Origin: Pseudomonadota bacterium
GTDB taxonomy: Bacteria; Pseudomonadota; Gammaproteobacteria; Xanthomonadales; Rhodanobacteraceae
Length of the DNA: 34,852 nt
Reading direction: 5' to 3'
Assembly: GCA_018240505.1 (NCBI GenBank)
Contig: JAFEFQ010000260.1
Location: forward strand, 1-34,852
How positions within the stretch are numbered: the first letter of the stretch is position 1; every line of letters begins with the position of its first letter. The notes below the pieces were generated by a model. That model was not told the DNA's origin and ran no database searches. It worked only from the letters and a program-made list of their open reading frames with translations. Of the stretch, positions 8,444 to 17,683 are shown piece after piece. Position numbers and translations under genes: made by a program.

Positions 8444-8995
8444 CTACTTCCCGCTCAGCACCAGATGCCCATGCACCGGCACATCGGCGCCGATGTCTTT
8501 CCAGTCGCTGCCGGCGCCGAGACCGAAATCGGCGCGTTTGAGCACCGTGTCGACGTCGAGCGTGGCCTTGTCACCGGTCGCCGCGAATTTCACTTTCAGC
8601 GTAACGGCTTGCGTCTTGTCGCGGATCGTCAGCTTGCCCTTCGCCTCGATGCCGCCGTCGGCCGCGTTCGTGAACGACTCGGTGACGAAATGCGCCTGCG
8701 GGAATTTCTTCGGGTCGAAGAACTCGTCGCCCTTGAGCGAATCGTCGCGCTCGCTGCTCGCCGTGTCGACGCTGGCGACATCGATCTTGACGTCGAACTT
8801 CGCCTTGGACAAATCCGCCTCGTCGTAGCTGATCGCGGCGTCGAACTTCTTGAACTTGCCGGCGAAGCCTTCGCCCGAGTACGTGCCCTTGAACGTCAGC
8901 GTCGACTGGGCGGCATCGACGGTCCAATCACGCGCCTGGGTCGCGAGCGGCAGGATCAGCAGCAGGGATGGCAGCAGCAGACGGGCTTTCAGCAT
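8444..8995 (-). CDS. YceI family periplasmic protein (first of two)
   Basis: A 183-residue secreted lipocalin-like protein. A cleavable signal peptide occupies residues 1-21 (MLKARLLLPSLLLILPLATQA, cut before RDW). Then come the YceI hallmarks WTVDAAQSTLTFKGTYSGEGFAGKF, the DVKIDVASVDTASSERDDSLKGDEFFDPKKFP segment and ALKRADFGLG-like strand DTVLKRADFGLGAG. The family binds isoprenoid-type lipids in a beta-barrel and is often induced by alkaline or oxidative stress; the ligand here is unknown. The start at 8995 was chosen because GGAG lies about 8 bases upstream and the signal peptide begins there. It overlaps the end of the cytochrome b561 gene by 68 bp, so it is translated from inside that gene and is part of the same operon. 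Confidence 0.9.
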   Translation of the reverse strand: MLKARLLLPSLLLILPLATQARDWTVDAAQSTLTFKGTYSGEGFAGKFKKFDAAISYDEADLSKAKFDVKIDVASVDTASSERDDSLKGDEFFDPKKFPQAHFVTESFTNAADGGIEAKGKLTIRDKTQAVTLKVKFAATGDKATLDVDTVLKRADFGLGAGSDWKDIGADVPVHGHLVLSGK

Positions 8996-9614
8996 GGTCG
9001 TTCTCCGGAAGGGTGGAAGCGGGTTTGAGGGAAGTGGCGACGGCGGGCGCGGTTGCAAGCTCGCCGCCGCGCCCGGGCAGCATGCGCGCGAGCGTGCCGT
9101 CGCGGTTGACGAACTGGTGGACGAAGGCCATCGCGGCGTGGCCGCAGGCGACGAGGACGAGCAGCCAGAATCCCCACTCGTGCGCCGCGTGCGCGAGTTG
9201 CTTCAGCTCGGGGTTCGGCGCGGCGATATGCGGAATCTCGAACAGGCCGAAGAAGGCCATCGGCCGCAGCGCGGTGACCGAATCGAACCACCAGCCCGAC
9301 AGCGGCACGGCGAACAGCAGTCCATAGAGCAGGGCATGGCCCGCGCGCGCGCCCAGCGCCTGCCAGTGCGGCGTCGACGCGGGCTCCGCGGGACGCGGAT
9401 CGAACGCGCGCCAGGCCAGGCGCAGCACGGCGAGCGCGAGCACGATCATGCCGACCGACTTGTGCAAGTTGTAGTACGGGATGATCGACGGCTTCTTCGG
9501 CAACTCGACCATGTACAGGCCGAGCACGCCCTGCACGATGATCAGCAGCACGATCGTCCAGTGGAAGAACTTGGCCAGGGAGCCCCAGCGTTGCGCGTCG
9601 CTTTTCAGGGACAT
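8928..9614 (-). CDS. Cytochrome b561 family membrane protein
   Basis: A 228-residue integral membrane di-heme cytochrome of the bacterial b561 type. It moves electrons between the quinone pool and the periplasm. Four membrane spans are visible (about 19-38, 52-70, 92-110 and 148-167). Candidate heme-ligand histidines are H18 (FFHWT), H51 (LHKSVG), H145 (AAHEWG) and H159 (CGHAAM). The start at 9614 follows the upstream YceI stop as TGA-C-ATG, which sets the reading-frame start and implies coupled translation. An odd feature is the Ala/Pro-rich tail after residue 181 (about 47 residues), which runs 68 bp into the next gene. Family members usually end soon after the fourth span, so the tail may be a relic of a shifted stop. 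Fused or adjacent b561-YceI genes are a known pairing. Confidence 0.9.
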   Translation of the reverse strand: MSLKSDAQRWGSLAKFFHWTIVLLIIVQGVLGLYMVELPKKPSIIPYYNLHKSVGMIVLALAVLRLAWRAFDPRPAEPASTPHWQALGARAGHALLYGLLFAVPLSGWWFDSVTALRPMAFFGLFEIPHIAAPNPELKQLAHAAHEWGFWLLVLVACGHAAMAFVHQFVNRDGTLARMLPGRGGELATAPAVATSLKPASTLPENDHAESPSAAAIPAADPAARDPGA

Positions 9615-9615
9615 G

Positions 9616-10254
9616 TCAGTGTTCCGTCGGCTTTTCGGGATTGGCGGATGGCTCGGCCGGCGCCGCGCCGGCCTGCGCATCCTTGTCGCGCAGGCCTTCG
9701 GCCTCGATGCGGATGCCGACCTCGTCGCCGACATCGGGCAGGTATTTCGTCATGCGGAAATCCGAGCGTTTCAGCGTCGCGGTCGCGCTGAAACCGGCCG
9801 TCCATTTCAAGGTGTAGGCGTGCACGCCGACGCGATGCAGCGTGATCGCGAGGTCGAGCGGCCGGGTCGTGCCGAGCAGGGTGAGCTTGCCGTGCGCGAT
9901 GCCGGTCTTTTCGCCGGTCTTCTCGACCCGGGTCGAGACGAAGCGCGCGCTCGGGTAGTGGGCCACGTCGAGGAATTCGCGCGAACGCAGCTTGTCGTTC
10001 CACGCGGCGTCGCCGAAATCGATCGAGGCGGTGTCGATCGTCACGTCGACCTGCGCACCGCTCCAGTCGTCCTCGTCGAAACGGAACCAGCCGCTCTTCA
10101 CGTGCAGGCGTCCGCCCGGCTGCGAAAAACCGAGGTGGCTCGCGCTCGCGGTGATCTGCGTGTGCACCGTGTCGAAGCGGTAGTCGTGCGCCGCCGCGGC
10201 CGCGGTCAGCGGGGCGGCGAGGATGACTGCGGCGATGGCGCGGGTGGTGGACAT
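9616..10254 (-). CDS. YceI family periplasmic protein (second, longer)
   Basis: A 212-residue secreted YceI-domain protein, first gene of the b561 operon. The signal peptide is residues 1-22 (RAIAAVILAAPLTAAAAA, cut before HDY). The mature domain shows YRFDTVHTQITASASHLGF, KSGWFRFDEDDW, DVTIDTASIDFGDAAWNDKLRSREFLDVAHYP and the KRSDFRMTKYLPDVGDEV strands. A 25-residue low-complexity tail rich in A, P and E ends the protein and is absent from the other YceI copy. Relative to that copy the sequence is well diverged, so this is not a recent duplication. The start at 10254 was chosen at the signal peptide; an upstream in-frame start would add 14 non-signal residues. A bound lipid or quinone-like ligand feeding the b561 protein is inference. 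Confidence 0.9.
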   Translation of the reverse strand: MSTTRAIAAVILAAPLTAAAAAHDYRFDTVHTQITASASHLGFSQPGGRLHVKSGWFRFDEDDWSGAQVDVTIDTASIDFGDAAWNDKLRSREFLDVAHYPSARFVSTRVEKTGEKTGIAHGKLTLLGTTRPLDLAITLHRVGVHAYTLKWTAGFSATATLKRSDFRMTKYLPDVGDEVGIRIEAEGLRDKDAQAGAAPAEPSANPEKPTEH

Positions 10255-10341
10255 GCGGGGACTATGCGATAGCGGGTTGGCGACGGCAAGCGTCACCGGT
10301 GGAACGATGCGTCCGTATTCCTTATCCAGAGGAACGGCAGG

Positions 10342-11832
10342 CTAGGGTTCTTCTTTCTCGCCTTGCAACGCGAGCCGGGCGATGCGCCTGAGCCGGTCCG
10401 CGCTGGTGTCGGCGAGCAGCCGCGACAGCGCGCTGGCCGCCGCGTCGCGGTCGAGCGCGTGGCGTTCGCGCAGCGTCGTCGCGACGGCGCGGCCGAGGCT
10501 GTCGAAGATCAGGCCGTAGGCGATCGCGTGCAGCACGCCGCCGCCGAGCGTGCCGAGGCCGGGAAACGCCTTGGCCGCGTTGCCCGCGATCGCGAGCACG
10601 AGCGAGGCGCTGGTGCGCACGGTCAGCTTGACCTGGGCGACGAAGGCGTCGATGTCGATGTCGCGCACGGGCACGCCGTAGAGCTTCGACAGCTCGCGGA
10701 CCAGTCCGGTCGCGAGCACGGCCTGGATGACGAGGTCGCTGCCCGGCATCACCGCGGCGAGCGCGCCGACCACGGCGCGCTTGGTGTACTTGGCCACGAC
10801 GGCTTCGGCTTCGCGTTCGCGCACGCCGGCTTCGAGCTCGGCCGCGCGCGCATCGACGCGGCTCAGCACCGCGGCTTCGCGCGCGGGCTCGAGCGCCGCC
10901 GCGCCGCTGCGCGCCTGGCGCGCGAGCACCTCGACGAGCGCGCCGACATCGGCCGCGCGCTCGCGTGTCGCCGTCTCGACGCGGCCGTCGGCGAGACGGC
11001 GTTCGACTGTCTGCGTGCCGCCGGCGCTGACCACGACCTGGGCGTCGGTCGCATCGCCGTACTTCTGCCGCAACGCAGCGGCGAGCGCGAGCCGCTCGGC
11101 TTCGAACAATTGGTCCGCCTTGTTGAGCACGAGCACGAGCGGCTTGCCGAAGCCGCGCAGCCAGCGCAGTTCCGCGTCCTGCTCGCGGGTCAGGTCGCCG
11201 GCGCAGACATAGAGCACGACGTGCGCGCGCAGCGCCTCGTCGCGCGCGATCGTCTCGCGTGTCTTTCCGGACACCTCGTGCGTGCCCGGCACATCGGCAT
11301 AGATGGCCCGCGCTTCGCCGATCCGCGCCGGGTAGTGCGCGACGGCGCGAGTGGTGCCGCCGAGCACGTCGGATGCCGGCGCGGCCTCGTCGGCGAGCGC
11401 GCCGCTCGTGAGGGCACGCACCAGGCTCGACTTGCCCGCGCTGATCTCGCCGAACACGGCGACGTAGAGCTGCTCGCCGCGCGCGCGCCGGTCGAGTTCG
11501 GCGAGTTCCGACTGCAGTTCCTCGGTGTCGGCGCGTTGCTGCGCGAGCACGTCGAGGCGCGCCTGCACGTCGGCGCGCTCGGGCGCCCTGGCGACGACGG
11601 GCTTGCGCGGCCGCGGCCGCAACAGGCGCCAGGCGAGCCAGGCGAAGCCGAGCACGACCGCGCCGAGCAGGCCGGCCGCGGCGTATTGCAGCCACGCGGG
11701 CAGGTCGCGCAATTCCTGCCACAACGCGATGCCGCCGCGCAGCGCCGCAATCGTCGCCCACAGCGCGGCGGCGAGCACGAGCGCGAGCACGGCGATCAGG
11801 ATCAGGCGCAGCGGACGGCTGGAATTGGCCAT
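10342..11832 (-). CDS. Membrane-anchored GTPase with DUF697-like C-terminus
   Basis: A 496-residue P-loop GTPase. Two N-terminal membrane spans (about 8-30 and 48-70) are followed by a basic linker and a coiled-coil-prone helix (85-118). The G domain has Walker A GEISAGKS (128-135), DVPG (180-183) and NKAD (237-240). The C-terminal part (about 340-440) has hydrophobic glycine-rich stretches (VVGALAAVMPGSDLVIQAVLATGLV; LVLAIAGNAAKAFPGLGTLGGGVLHAIAYGLIF) of the YcjF/DUF697 kind. It is related in plan to the GTPase at 7003-8367 but has an added membrane anchor. It lies 87 bp upstream of the YceI operon in the same direction and 86 bp from the divergent sensor-kinase gene. The role is unknown; envelope or membrane remodelling is a guess. 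Confidence 0.85.
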   Translation of the reverse strand: MANSSRPLRLILIAVLALVLAAALWATIAALRGGIALWQELRDLPAWLQYAAAGLLGAVVLGFAWLAWRLLRPRPRKPVVARAPERADVQARLDVLAQQRADTEELQSELAELDRRARGEQLYVAVFGEISAGKSSLVRALTSGALADEAAPASDVLGGTTRAVAHYPARIGEARAIYADVPGTHEVSGKTRETIARDEALRAHVVLYVCAGDLTREQDAELRWLRGFGKPLVLVLNKADQLFEAERLALAAALRQKYGDATDAQVVVSAGGTQTVERRLADGRVETATRERAADVGALVEVLARQARSGAAALEPAREAAVLSRVDARAAELEAGVREREAEAVVAKYTKRAVVGALAAVMPGSDLVIQAVLATGLVRELSKLYGVPVRDIDIDAFVAQVKLTVRTSASLVLAIAGNAAKAFPGLGTLGGGVLHAIAYGLIFDSLGRAVATTLRERHALDRDAAASALSRLLADTSADRLRRIARLALQGEKEEP

Positions 11833-11918
11833 GCGGGATCCGTGTGGGAATGGCCGGATTCTACTGGAGCGCCCGGCGTTTCTGGCATGATCGCGGCGGG
11901 GACGGCGCGGAGGGACGC

Positions 11919-14900
11919 ATGCTCGCCAATCTGATGTTTGCCGCGCTGCTCGCGGCGGCGCCGCCGGCCGCAGCCGGTGCGGCCGATGCGACTCCGAAGC
12001 CGGGCGTGCCGGCGACGCCGTTGCTCGCGACGCCGTTCTTCCAGGTGCTGACCGTGGCCGACGGCCTGCCGTCCAGCCATGTCTACAAGGTCATCGAGGA
12101 TCGCCGGGGTTTCATCTGGATCGGTACGCGCGACGGCCTCGCGCGCTACGACGGCGCGGCGTTCCGCGTCTGGCGGCACGATGCCGGCGATGCGGGCTCG
12201 CTCGCGAGCAACGACGTGCCGACCGTGTACGCCGATCGCGACGGCCGCATCTGGTGCGGCGGCGACGACGGCCTGTCGATGCTCGATCCGCGCGCGGACA
12301 GCGAGCGCTTCGTCCACTACCGCCATGACGCGAACGATGCGGCAAGCCTGTCGACCAGCGACGTCTGGGCGATCGCGGGCGATGCGGCCGGCGCGATCTG
12401 GGTCGGCGGCTACGGCGGCGGCGTCGATCGGCTCGATCCGGCGAGCGGCGCGATCGCCCACCTGCGCAAGCAGGTCGGCGGCGGTCCGGGGCTGGCTTCG
12501 GACAACGTGCTTGCGCTCTACTTCGATCGCAGCGGGCGCCTGTGGATCGGCACGGATGCGGGCATCGACGTGCGCGCGGCGGACGCATCGATCCGCCATG
12601 TCGACCTCGCCGCGGTCTCGGCCGACGCGCGTTTCAACGTGGCCAATCTGATCGAGGACGCCGACGGCAGCATGCTCGCCAGCACGCGGCATGGCCTGCT
12701 GCGCATCGGCGCGGACTTCGCGGCGCGCGTCGTCGTCGATCGCGAGCTCAACGATTCTTACGCCTACGCCGTCGTCCGCGACGACGCCGGCGAGCTGTGG
12801 ATCGGCAGCCGCGACGGCCTCAACCGCATGGACGTGAATGGACGCCTATACGGCTATATCGAAAACTCCGCCGTGCCCGGCAGCTTCCCCGGCAACACCG
12901 CCTTTGACGCGATGCGCGACCACGAGGGCGGACTGTGGTTCGCCACGTTCGAGGGCGGCGTCGCGCGGCTGCCGGCCAATTGGCGCAACTTCAGCCTGTA
13001 CCGCAACGATCCGGGCAATCCGGCCAGCCTCTCGGCGAATCGCGTGCAGGGCCTGGCCGAGGATGCGGTCGGCGCGGTCTGGACGGTGAACCTCGGCGGC
13101 GGCATCGATCGCCTCGATCCGGCCAGCGGCCGTGTGGAACGGATGGCCGGCTCCCTGCCTGCGCCGGACAAGGCGCTCTGGTCGATCCTCGTCGATCGCC
13201 GCGACCAGATCTGGATCGGCCACGGACGCGGTCTGCGCGTCTACGAGCGAAGCAGCGGCAAGTTCAGCGACCTGCCGGTCGATCGCAAGCGCCGCGACGC
13301 GCTCGCTCCGGGCATGGTGCAGCAGATGGCGGAATCCGGCTCGGGCGCGATCTGGGTCAGCAGCAACGGCGGCGCGATGCACCGCATCGATCCGGCCACG
13401 CATGCGATAGAACGTTTCGACGAGCAGAATTCGGGCCTGCGCAACGCCGAGGTCGACCAGATCGGCTTCGATCGCGATGGCGCCGTGCTCGTCGCCAGCG
13501 GCGCCGGCCTCGACCGCTTCGACACGACCGTGCAGCATTTCGCGCCGGTGCCCGGCGCGCCGGCCGCGCGCGTGATGGCGTTCGCCTGGGCGCCCGACGC
13601 CACGCTCTGGCTGCATCTGCCCGGCGCGCTCGAACACTATCGCGAGCAGGGCGACAGGCTCGAGGCGATCGAGCGCATCGACGCGAAGGCGGGCTGGCCC
13701 GCGCTCGCCGTCGGCGGCATCCAGGTCGACGCTACGGGCGCGGTCTGGGTCAGCAGTGCGCGTGGACTGTGGCGCTTCGATCCGCGCACGCGCGCAGTGC
13801 GCCAGTTCGATGCACACGATGGCCTCGCCAACGCGGAATTCTCGCGCATGCCGCTGCTCAGGCGCCGCGACGGCAGCGTGTTCGGCGGCACGCTCGCGGG
13901 CATCGTCGGCTTCGTGCCTGAGCGCGTGGCCGAGGATGCGGTATCGCCGCCGCTCGTGCTGGAGGATCTCACCGTGCGTCGCGGCGGGCGCGACATCGCG
14001 CTCGATGCGGCCGCGGCGGCAACCGCGCTGGCCTGGGACGACCGCGACCTGCGCCTGCACGCGGCGGCGCTGTCCTACGCCAATCCCGCGGGCAACCGCT
14101 ATCAGTGGAAGATGAGCGGTGTCGACGCCGGCTGGGTCGATACCGGCAACCGCGGCGAGCGCGAGTACTCGCAACTGCCGGCCGGCCGGCACACGCTGCG
14201 CCTGCGTGCGGCGAATGCGGGCGGCGCTTGGAGCGAGCTTGCGCCGTTGCACTTCGACCAGTCCGCGCCGCCGTGGGCGACGCGCTGGGCCTATGCCGGC
14301 TATGTGCTGGCCGCGCTGCTCCTCGCATGGTGGGTGTTGCGCAGTTACCGCGCGCGCCTGCTGCGCCGGCATGCGCTCGCGCTCGCCGAGCAGCAGCGAC
14401 GCTTCGCCGAGGCGGCGAGTGCGGCGAAGAGCGACTTCCTCGCCACGATGGGCCACGAGATCCGCACGCCGATGACCGGTGTGCTCGGCATGACCGAACT
14501 GCTGCTGCGCACGCCGCTCGAAGCGAAACAGCGCGGCTATGCCGAGGCGATCCAGACTTCGGGGCAGATGATGCTGCGCATGGTCAACGACTCGCTCGAC
14601 CTCGCGCGCATCGAGGCCGGCCGGCTCGAACTCGAGGATGCGCCGCTCGATCTGCATGCGCTGGCCGGCGAAGTCGCCGCGCTGGTGCGTCCGCTCGCGG
14701 AGAGGAAGGGCCTCGCCTTCGATTGCGCGATCGCGGCCGATGCGCCGCGGCAGGTGCATGGCGACGCGGTGCGGATCAAGCAGGTGTTCCTCAACCTGGC
14801 CAACAACGCGATCAAGTTCAGCGAACGCGGCAGCGTCGCCCTGGCGCTCGCGCGCGCGGCGAACGGCGCCGCCGAATTCCGCGTGCGCGACACCGGCCCC

Positions 14901-15545
14901 GGCATCGCCGAGTCGACGCGTGCGCGCCTGTTCCAGCGCTTCGAGCAGGCGCAGGGCGCGCAGCGGCGCCACGGCGGCAGCGGCCTCGGCCTCGCGATCT
15001 GCCGCGAGCTGGTCGCGCGCATGGGCGGCGAGATCGCGCTCGACAGCGAGGAGGGTGTCGGCAGCACGTTCCGCGTCGTCCTGCCGCTGCGCGAGGATGC
15101 GGAAAAGGATACAAGTGCACAGATGTCCGCCGTCGCGCAGACGCAAGCCGCCGCGGCGCGCAGCCTCGACATCCTGCTGGTCGAGGACGACGCGACCGTC
15201 GCCGCGGTGATAGCCGGCCTGCTCGACGCGCAGGGTCATCGCGTGCGCCGCGTCGAGCACGGCCTCGCCGCGCTCGCCGAGATCGACTCCACGCCATTCG
15301 ACCTGGCCCTGCTCGATCTCGACCTGCCCGGCCTCGACGGCCTCGCGCTCGCGCGCACGCTGCGCGCGCGCGAAGCGCAGGCACACTCGTCGCGCCTGCC
15401 ACTGATCGGCATCAGCGCGCGCTCGGCCGGCAACGAGGAGGCGCTGTGCCTGGCCGCCGGCATGGATGCGTTCCTGCGCAAGCCGATCACGGGCGCCGCG
15501 CTGCGCGCGGGCGTGGATTGCGTCATCAAACCGGCACTGGCCTAG
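11919..15545 (+). CDS. Hybrid sensor histidine kinase with periplasmic beta-propeller (Reg_prop/Y_Y_Y)
   Basis: A 1208-residue one-component-style hybrid two-component sensor. A signal peptide covers residues 1-20. A long periplasmic region of two-component propeller repeats follows; repeated units read VYKVIEDRRGFIWIGTRDGLARYDG, VYADRDGRIWCGGDDGLSMLD and so on, from about 40 to 690. A Y_Y_Y immunoglobulin-like domain (about 725-780) and one membrane span (about 788-808) come next. The cytoplasmic part has a HisKA domain with phospho-acceptor H846 (MGHEIRTPMTG), a HATPase domain with N, G1 (DTGPGI) and G2 (GSGLGL) boxes, and a receiver with phospho-acceptor D1133 (LLDLDLPGLDG). The start at 11919 was chosen for the GGAGG 6 bases upstream and the signal peptide. 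In other bacteria such proteins often sense glycans or breakdown products; the ligand here is not evident. No separate output regulator is adjacent. Confidence 0.93.
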   Translation: MLANLMFAALLAAAPPAAAGAADATPKPGVPATPLLATPFFQVLTVADGLPSSHVYKVIEDRRGFIWIGTRDGLARYDGAAFRVWRHDAGDAGSLASNDVPTVYADRDGRIWCGGDDGLSMLDPRADSERFVHYRHDANDAASLSTSDVWAIAGDAAGAIWVGGYGGGVDRLDPASGAIAHLRKQVGGGPGLASDNVLALYFDRSGRLWIGTDAGIDVRAADASIRHVDLAAVSADARFNVANLIEDADGSMLASTRHGLLRIGADFAARVVVDRELNDSYAYAVVRDDAGELWIGSRDGLNRMDVNGRLYGYIENSAVPGSFPGNTAFDAMRDHEGGLWFATFEGGVARLPANWRNFSLYRNDPGNPASLSANRVQGLAEDAVGAVWTVNLGGGIDRLDPASGRVERMAGSLPAPDKALWSILVDRRDQIWIGHGRGLRVYERSSGKFSDLPVDRKRRDALAPGMVQQMAESGSGAIWVSSNGGAMHRIDPATHAIERFDEQNSGLRNAEVDQIGFDRDGAVLVASGAGLDRFDTTVQHFAPVPGAPAARVMAFAWAPDATLWLHLPGALEHYREQGDRLEAIERIDAKAGWPALAVGGIQVDATGAVWVSSARGLWRFDPRTRAVRQFDAHDGLANAEFSRMPLLRRRDGSVFGGTLAGIVGFVPERVAEDAVSPPLVLEDLTVRRGGRDIALDAAAAATALAWDDRDLRLHAAALSYANPAGNRYQWKMSGVDAGWVDTGNRGEREYSQLPAGRHTLRLRAANAGGAWSELAPLHFDQSAPPWATRWAYAGYVLAALLLAWWVLRSYRARLLRRHALALAEQQRRFAEAASAAKSDFLATMGHEIRTPMTGVLGMTELLLRTPLEAKQRGYAEAIQTSGQMMLRMVNDSLDLARIEAGRLELEDAPLDLHALAGEVAALVRPLAERKGLAFDCAIAADAPRQVHGDAVRIKQVFLNLANNAIKFSERGSVALALARAANGAAEFRVRDTGPGIAESTRARLFQRFEQAQGAQRRHGGSGLGLAICRELVARMGGEIALDSEEGVGSTFRVVLPLREDAEKDTSAQMSAVAQTQAAAARSLDILLVEDDATVAAVIAGLLDAQGHRVRRVEHGLAALAEIDSTPFDLALLDLDLPGLDGLALARTLRAREAQAHSSRLPLIGISARSAGNEEALCLAAGMDAFLRKPITGAALRAGVDCVIKPALA

Positions 15546-15588
15546 GCGCATACTCGGGCCTTGTTTCACCGCCTTCGGAGGCAGTGCC

Positions 15589-16611
15589 ATGCGCCCGTAC
15601 CTGATGATCAGCAACCGCAACCGCGAGGACGACCGGCTCGGCTCGCGCCTGGCGACGATGGGTTTCTACACCGCGCCGGCCGACGCCGATCCCGGCAAGC
15701 TGCACACGCTCTCGGCGTGGACGCGGGTCGCGCGCCAGGCTTTCATCGCGCAGCTGAAGCAGATCGGCACCGAGTGCCCGATCGTGCCCGAGGCCGAGCA
15801 CGAGAACCAGAAGCTGCTCTGCCTGTTCGTGCACGGCTACAACTCGGACTGGGAGGACACGGTCGGCGACTATCTGCTGATCAAGAACGGGCTCATGGAA
15901 GGCGCCGGCGACATGGGCCAGCTCGTGCTCTACTCGTGGCCGTCGAAGGGCAACGTCGCCGGCTATCTGCCCGACCGCGAGAGCGCGCACGACAGCGCCC
16001 CCGACCTGGCCGCGCTGCTGGTCGAACTGAGCGACTACCTGACCCAGCGCCAGCGCATCGCCGCGCGCACCGACGATCCAGCCAAATTTTGCCGCATGAA
16101 GGTCTCGGTGCTCGCGCACAGCATGGGCAACTACGTCATGCAGGAGGCGCTCGCCGCGGCGTCGAAGCAGCTCAACGATCCGCAGCTGGTCAGCCTGATC
16201 AACCAGTTCGTCATGATCGCGGCCGACGTCGACAACGACCTGTTCCAGCGCGACCAGCCTTCGGGCAGCGACGGCAGCCTGATGGCGAACCTGTGCTACC
16301 GCATCGGTGCGCTGTACACGGGCCTGGACCAGGTGCTCGGCATGTCCGCAGGGCTCAAGCATTTCGGTACGCGCCGGCTCGGGCGCAGCGGGTTGGCCGA
16401 TCCGGGCAACGTCTGGGACAACGTGTTCGGGTTCGACGTCAGCGACTACGTCGACACGCGCGACAGCATCCATTCCGCCGTGTTCGAGTCGGCGCCGGCG
16501 ATCGCCGTGGTGCGCAACATCCTGCGCGGCGTCGATCGCAACTACATCGCGAGCGGCGTCGCGCAGTACGCGCAGCCGGCGACGCCGTCCGCAATACCGA
16601 TGCCGGCCTAG
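15589..16611 (+). CDS. Alpha/beta hydrolase (DUF900-like putative esterase)
   Basis: A 340-residue cytoplasmic protein without a signal peptide. Alpha/beta-hydrolase features are the oxyanion-side [10 protein letters not shown] (H82-G83) and the nucleophile elbow LAHSMGN with S178. A late Asp/His pair is likely around the region 205-275 but I cannot assign it with certainty. The FVHGYN plus AHSMG combination resembles the DUF900/lecithin-cholesterol-acyltransferase-like group. The start at 15589 is preceded by CGGAGG, a strong ribosome binding site. It follows the hybrid kinase by 43 bp in the same direction and may be co-transcribed. Its stop overlaps the hemE stop on the opposite strand. 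The substrate is unknown. Confidence 0.8.
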   Translation: MRPYLMISNRNREDDRLGSRLATMGFYTAPADADPGKLHTLSAWTRVARQAFIAQLKQIGTECPIVPEAEHENQKLLCLFVHGYNSDWEDTVGDYLLIKNGLMEGAGDMGQLVLYSWPSKGNVAGYLPDRESAHDSAPDLAALLVELSDYLTQRQRIAARTDDPAKFCRMKVSVLAHSMGNYVMQEALAAASKQLNDPQLVSLINQFVMIAADVDNDLFQRDQPSGSDGSLMANLCYRIGALYTGLDQVLGMSAGLKHFGTRRLGRSGLADPGNVWDNVFGFDVSDYVDTRDSIHSAVFESAPAIAVVRNILRGVDRNYIASGVAQYAQPATPSAIPMPA

Positions 16612-17663
16612 CCGGGTTTGCGCGCGCTGAGCTCGTGCACCGCGTCGATCAGCACGCCGAGGCGCGCGGGATCGACGTCGGGCGTGATGCCGTGGCCGAG
16701 GTTGAACACGTGACCGGGATGCGCGCCGAAGTCGGCGAGCGCGCGGCCGGCCTCGGCGCGGATCGCCGCGGGACTCGCATGCAGCACGGCCGGATCGAGA
16801 TTGCCCTGCAGCGCGACGCGGCCACCGACGCGCGCGCGCGCCTCGCCGAGGCCGATCGTCCAGTCGAGGCCGAGCGCGTCGCAGCCGGTGTCGGCAAGCG
16901 CTTCGAGATGGCCGTTCGCGCCTTTCGAAAAAAGAATCAGCGGCACGTCTTTCGCGATGGCGTCATTTTTCAGCGTTTGCGCAATCTGCGCGAGATAGCG
17001 CAGCGAGAATTCGCGGAACATCGCCGGCGCCAGCAGGCCACCCCAGGTATCGAACACCATCAGCGCCTGCGCGCTCGCGGCGGCCTGCGCGGCGAGATAG
17101 GCGGCGACCGAACGCGCAACGACGTCGAGCAGCTTGTGCATGACCGCCGGCGCCTCGAGCGCGAGCGCCTTCGGCCGCGCGAAGCTGGACGAACCCTCGC
17201 CTTCGATCATGTAGCAGGCCAGCGTCCACGGGCTGCCGGCGAAACCGATCAGCGGCACCTTGCCGGCGAGTTCGCGGCGGATCAGGCGCACCGCGTCCAT
17301 GACGTAGCGCAGCTCGGTTTCCGCATCGGGCACGCCCAGCGCTTCGATCTCGGCCAGCGTGCGCACGGGTTTGGCCAGGCGCGGGCCGACGCCTTCGTCG
17401 ACCGACAGGCCCAGGCCCATCGCGTCGGGGATCGTCAGGATGTCGGAGAACAGGATCGCCGCGTCGAGCGGATAGCGCGCGATCGGCTGCAGGGTGACCT
17501 CGCAGGCCAGTTCGGGCGTCTTGCACAGCGTGACGAAGCTGCCGGCGCGCGCGCGCGTGGCGCGGTACTCGGGCAGGTAGCGCCCGGCCTGGCGCATGAT
17601 CCAGACCGGCGTGGCGTCGACGGGTTGGCGCGCGAGCGCGCGCAGGAAGCGGTGGTTTTGCAT
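16608..17663 (-). CDS. hemE: Uroporphyrinogen decarboxylase
   Basis: Removes four carboxyl groups from uroporphyrinogen III to give coproporphyrinogen III in heme synthesis, in the cytoplasm. The 351-residue protein matches the usual length (354 in E. coli). The N-terminal signature [16 protein letters not shown] is at about 19-34. The substrate-binding [12 protein letters not shown] and [16 protein letters not shown] follow, then FDTWGG and the C-terminal GNLDPAVL and FNLGHGI segments. All hallmark residues seem intact. The start is ATG at 17663; the ribosome binding site is weak (A-rich leader). Its stop codon overlaps the hydrolase stop on the other strand by two bases. It lies 44 bp downstream of the WGR gene, in the same direction. 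Confidence 0.97.
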   Translation of the reverse strand: MQNHRFLRALARQPVDATPVWIMRQAGRYLPEYRATRARAGSFVTLCKTPELACEVTLQPIARYPLDAAILFSDILTIPDAMGLGLSVDEGVGPRLAKPVRTLAEIEALGVPDAETELRYVMDAVRLIRRELAGKVPLIGFAGSPWTLACYMIEGEGSSSFARPKALALEAPAVMHKLLDVVARSVAAYLAAQAAASAQALMVFDTWGGLLAPAMFREFSLRYLAQIAQTLKNDAIAKDVPLILFSKGANGHLEALADTGCDALGLDWTIGLGEARARVGGRVALQGNLDPAVLHASPAAIRAEAGRALADFGAHPGHVFNLGHGITPDVDPARLGVLIDAVHELSARKPG

Positions 17664-17683
17664 GCTGGTTTCTTTTGTTTTTT

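Noticed and set aside
12846..15620. A 924-codon open frame on the minus strand.
   Set aside because: It is antisense to the propeller hybrid kinase and shows no recognisable domains; it is a composition artefact.
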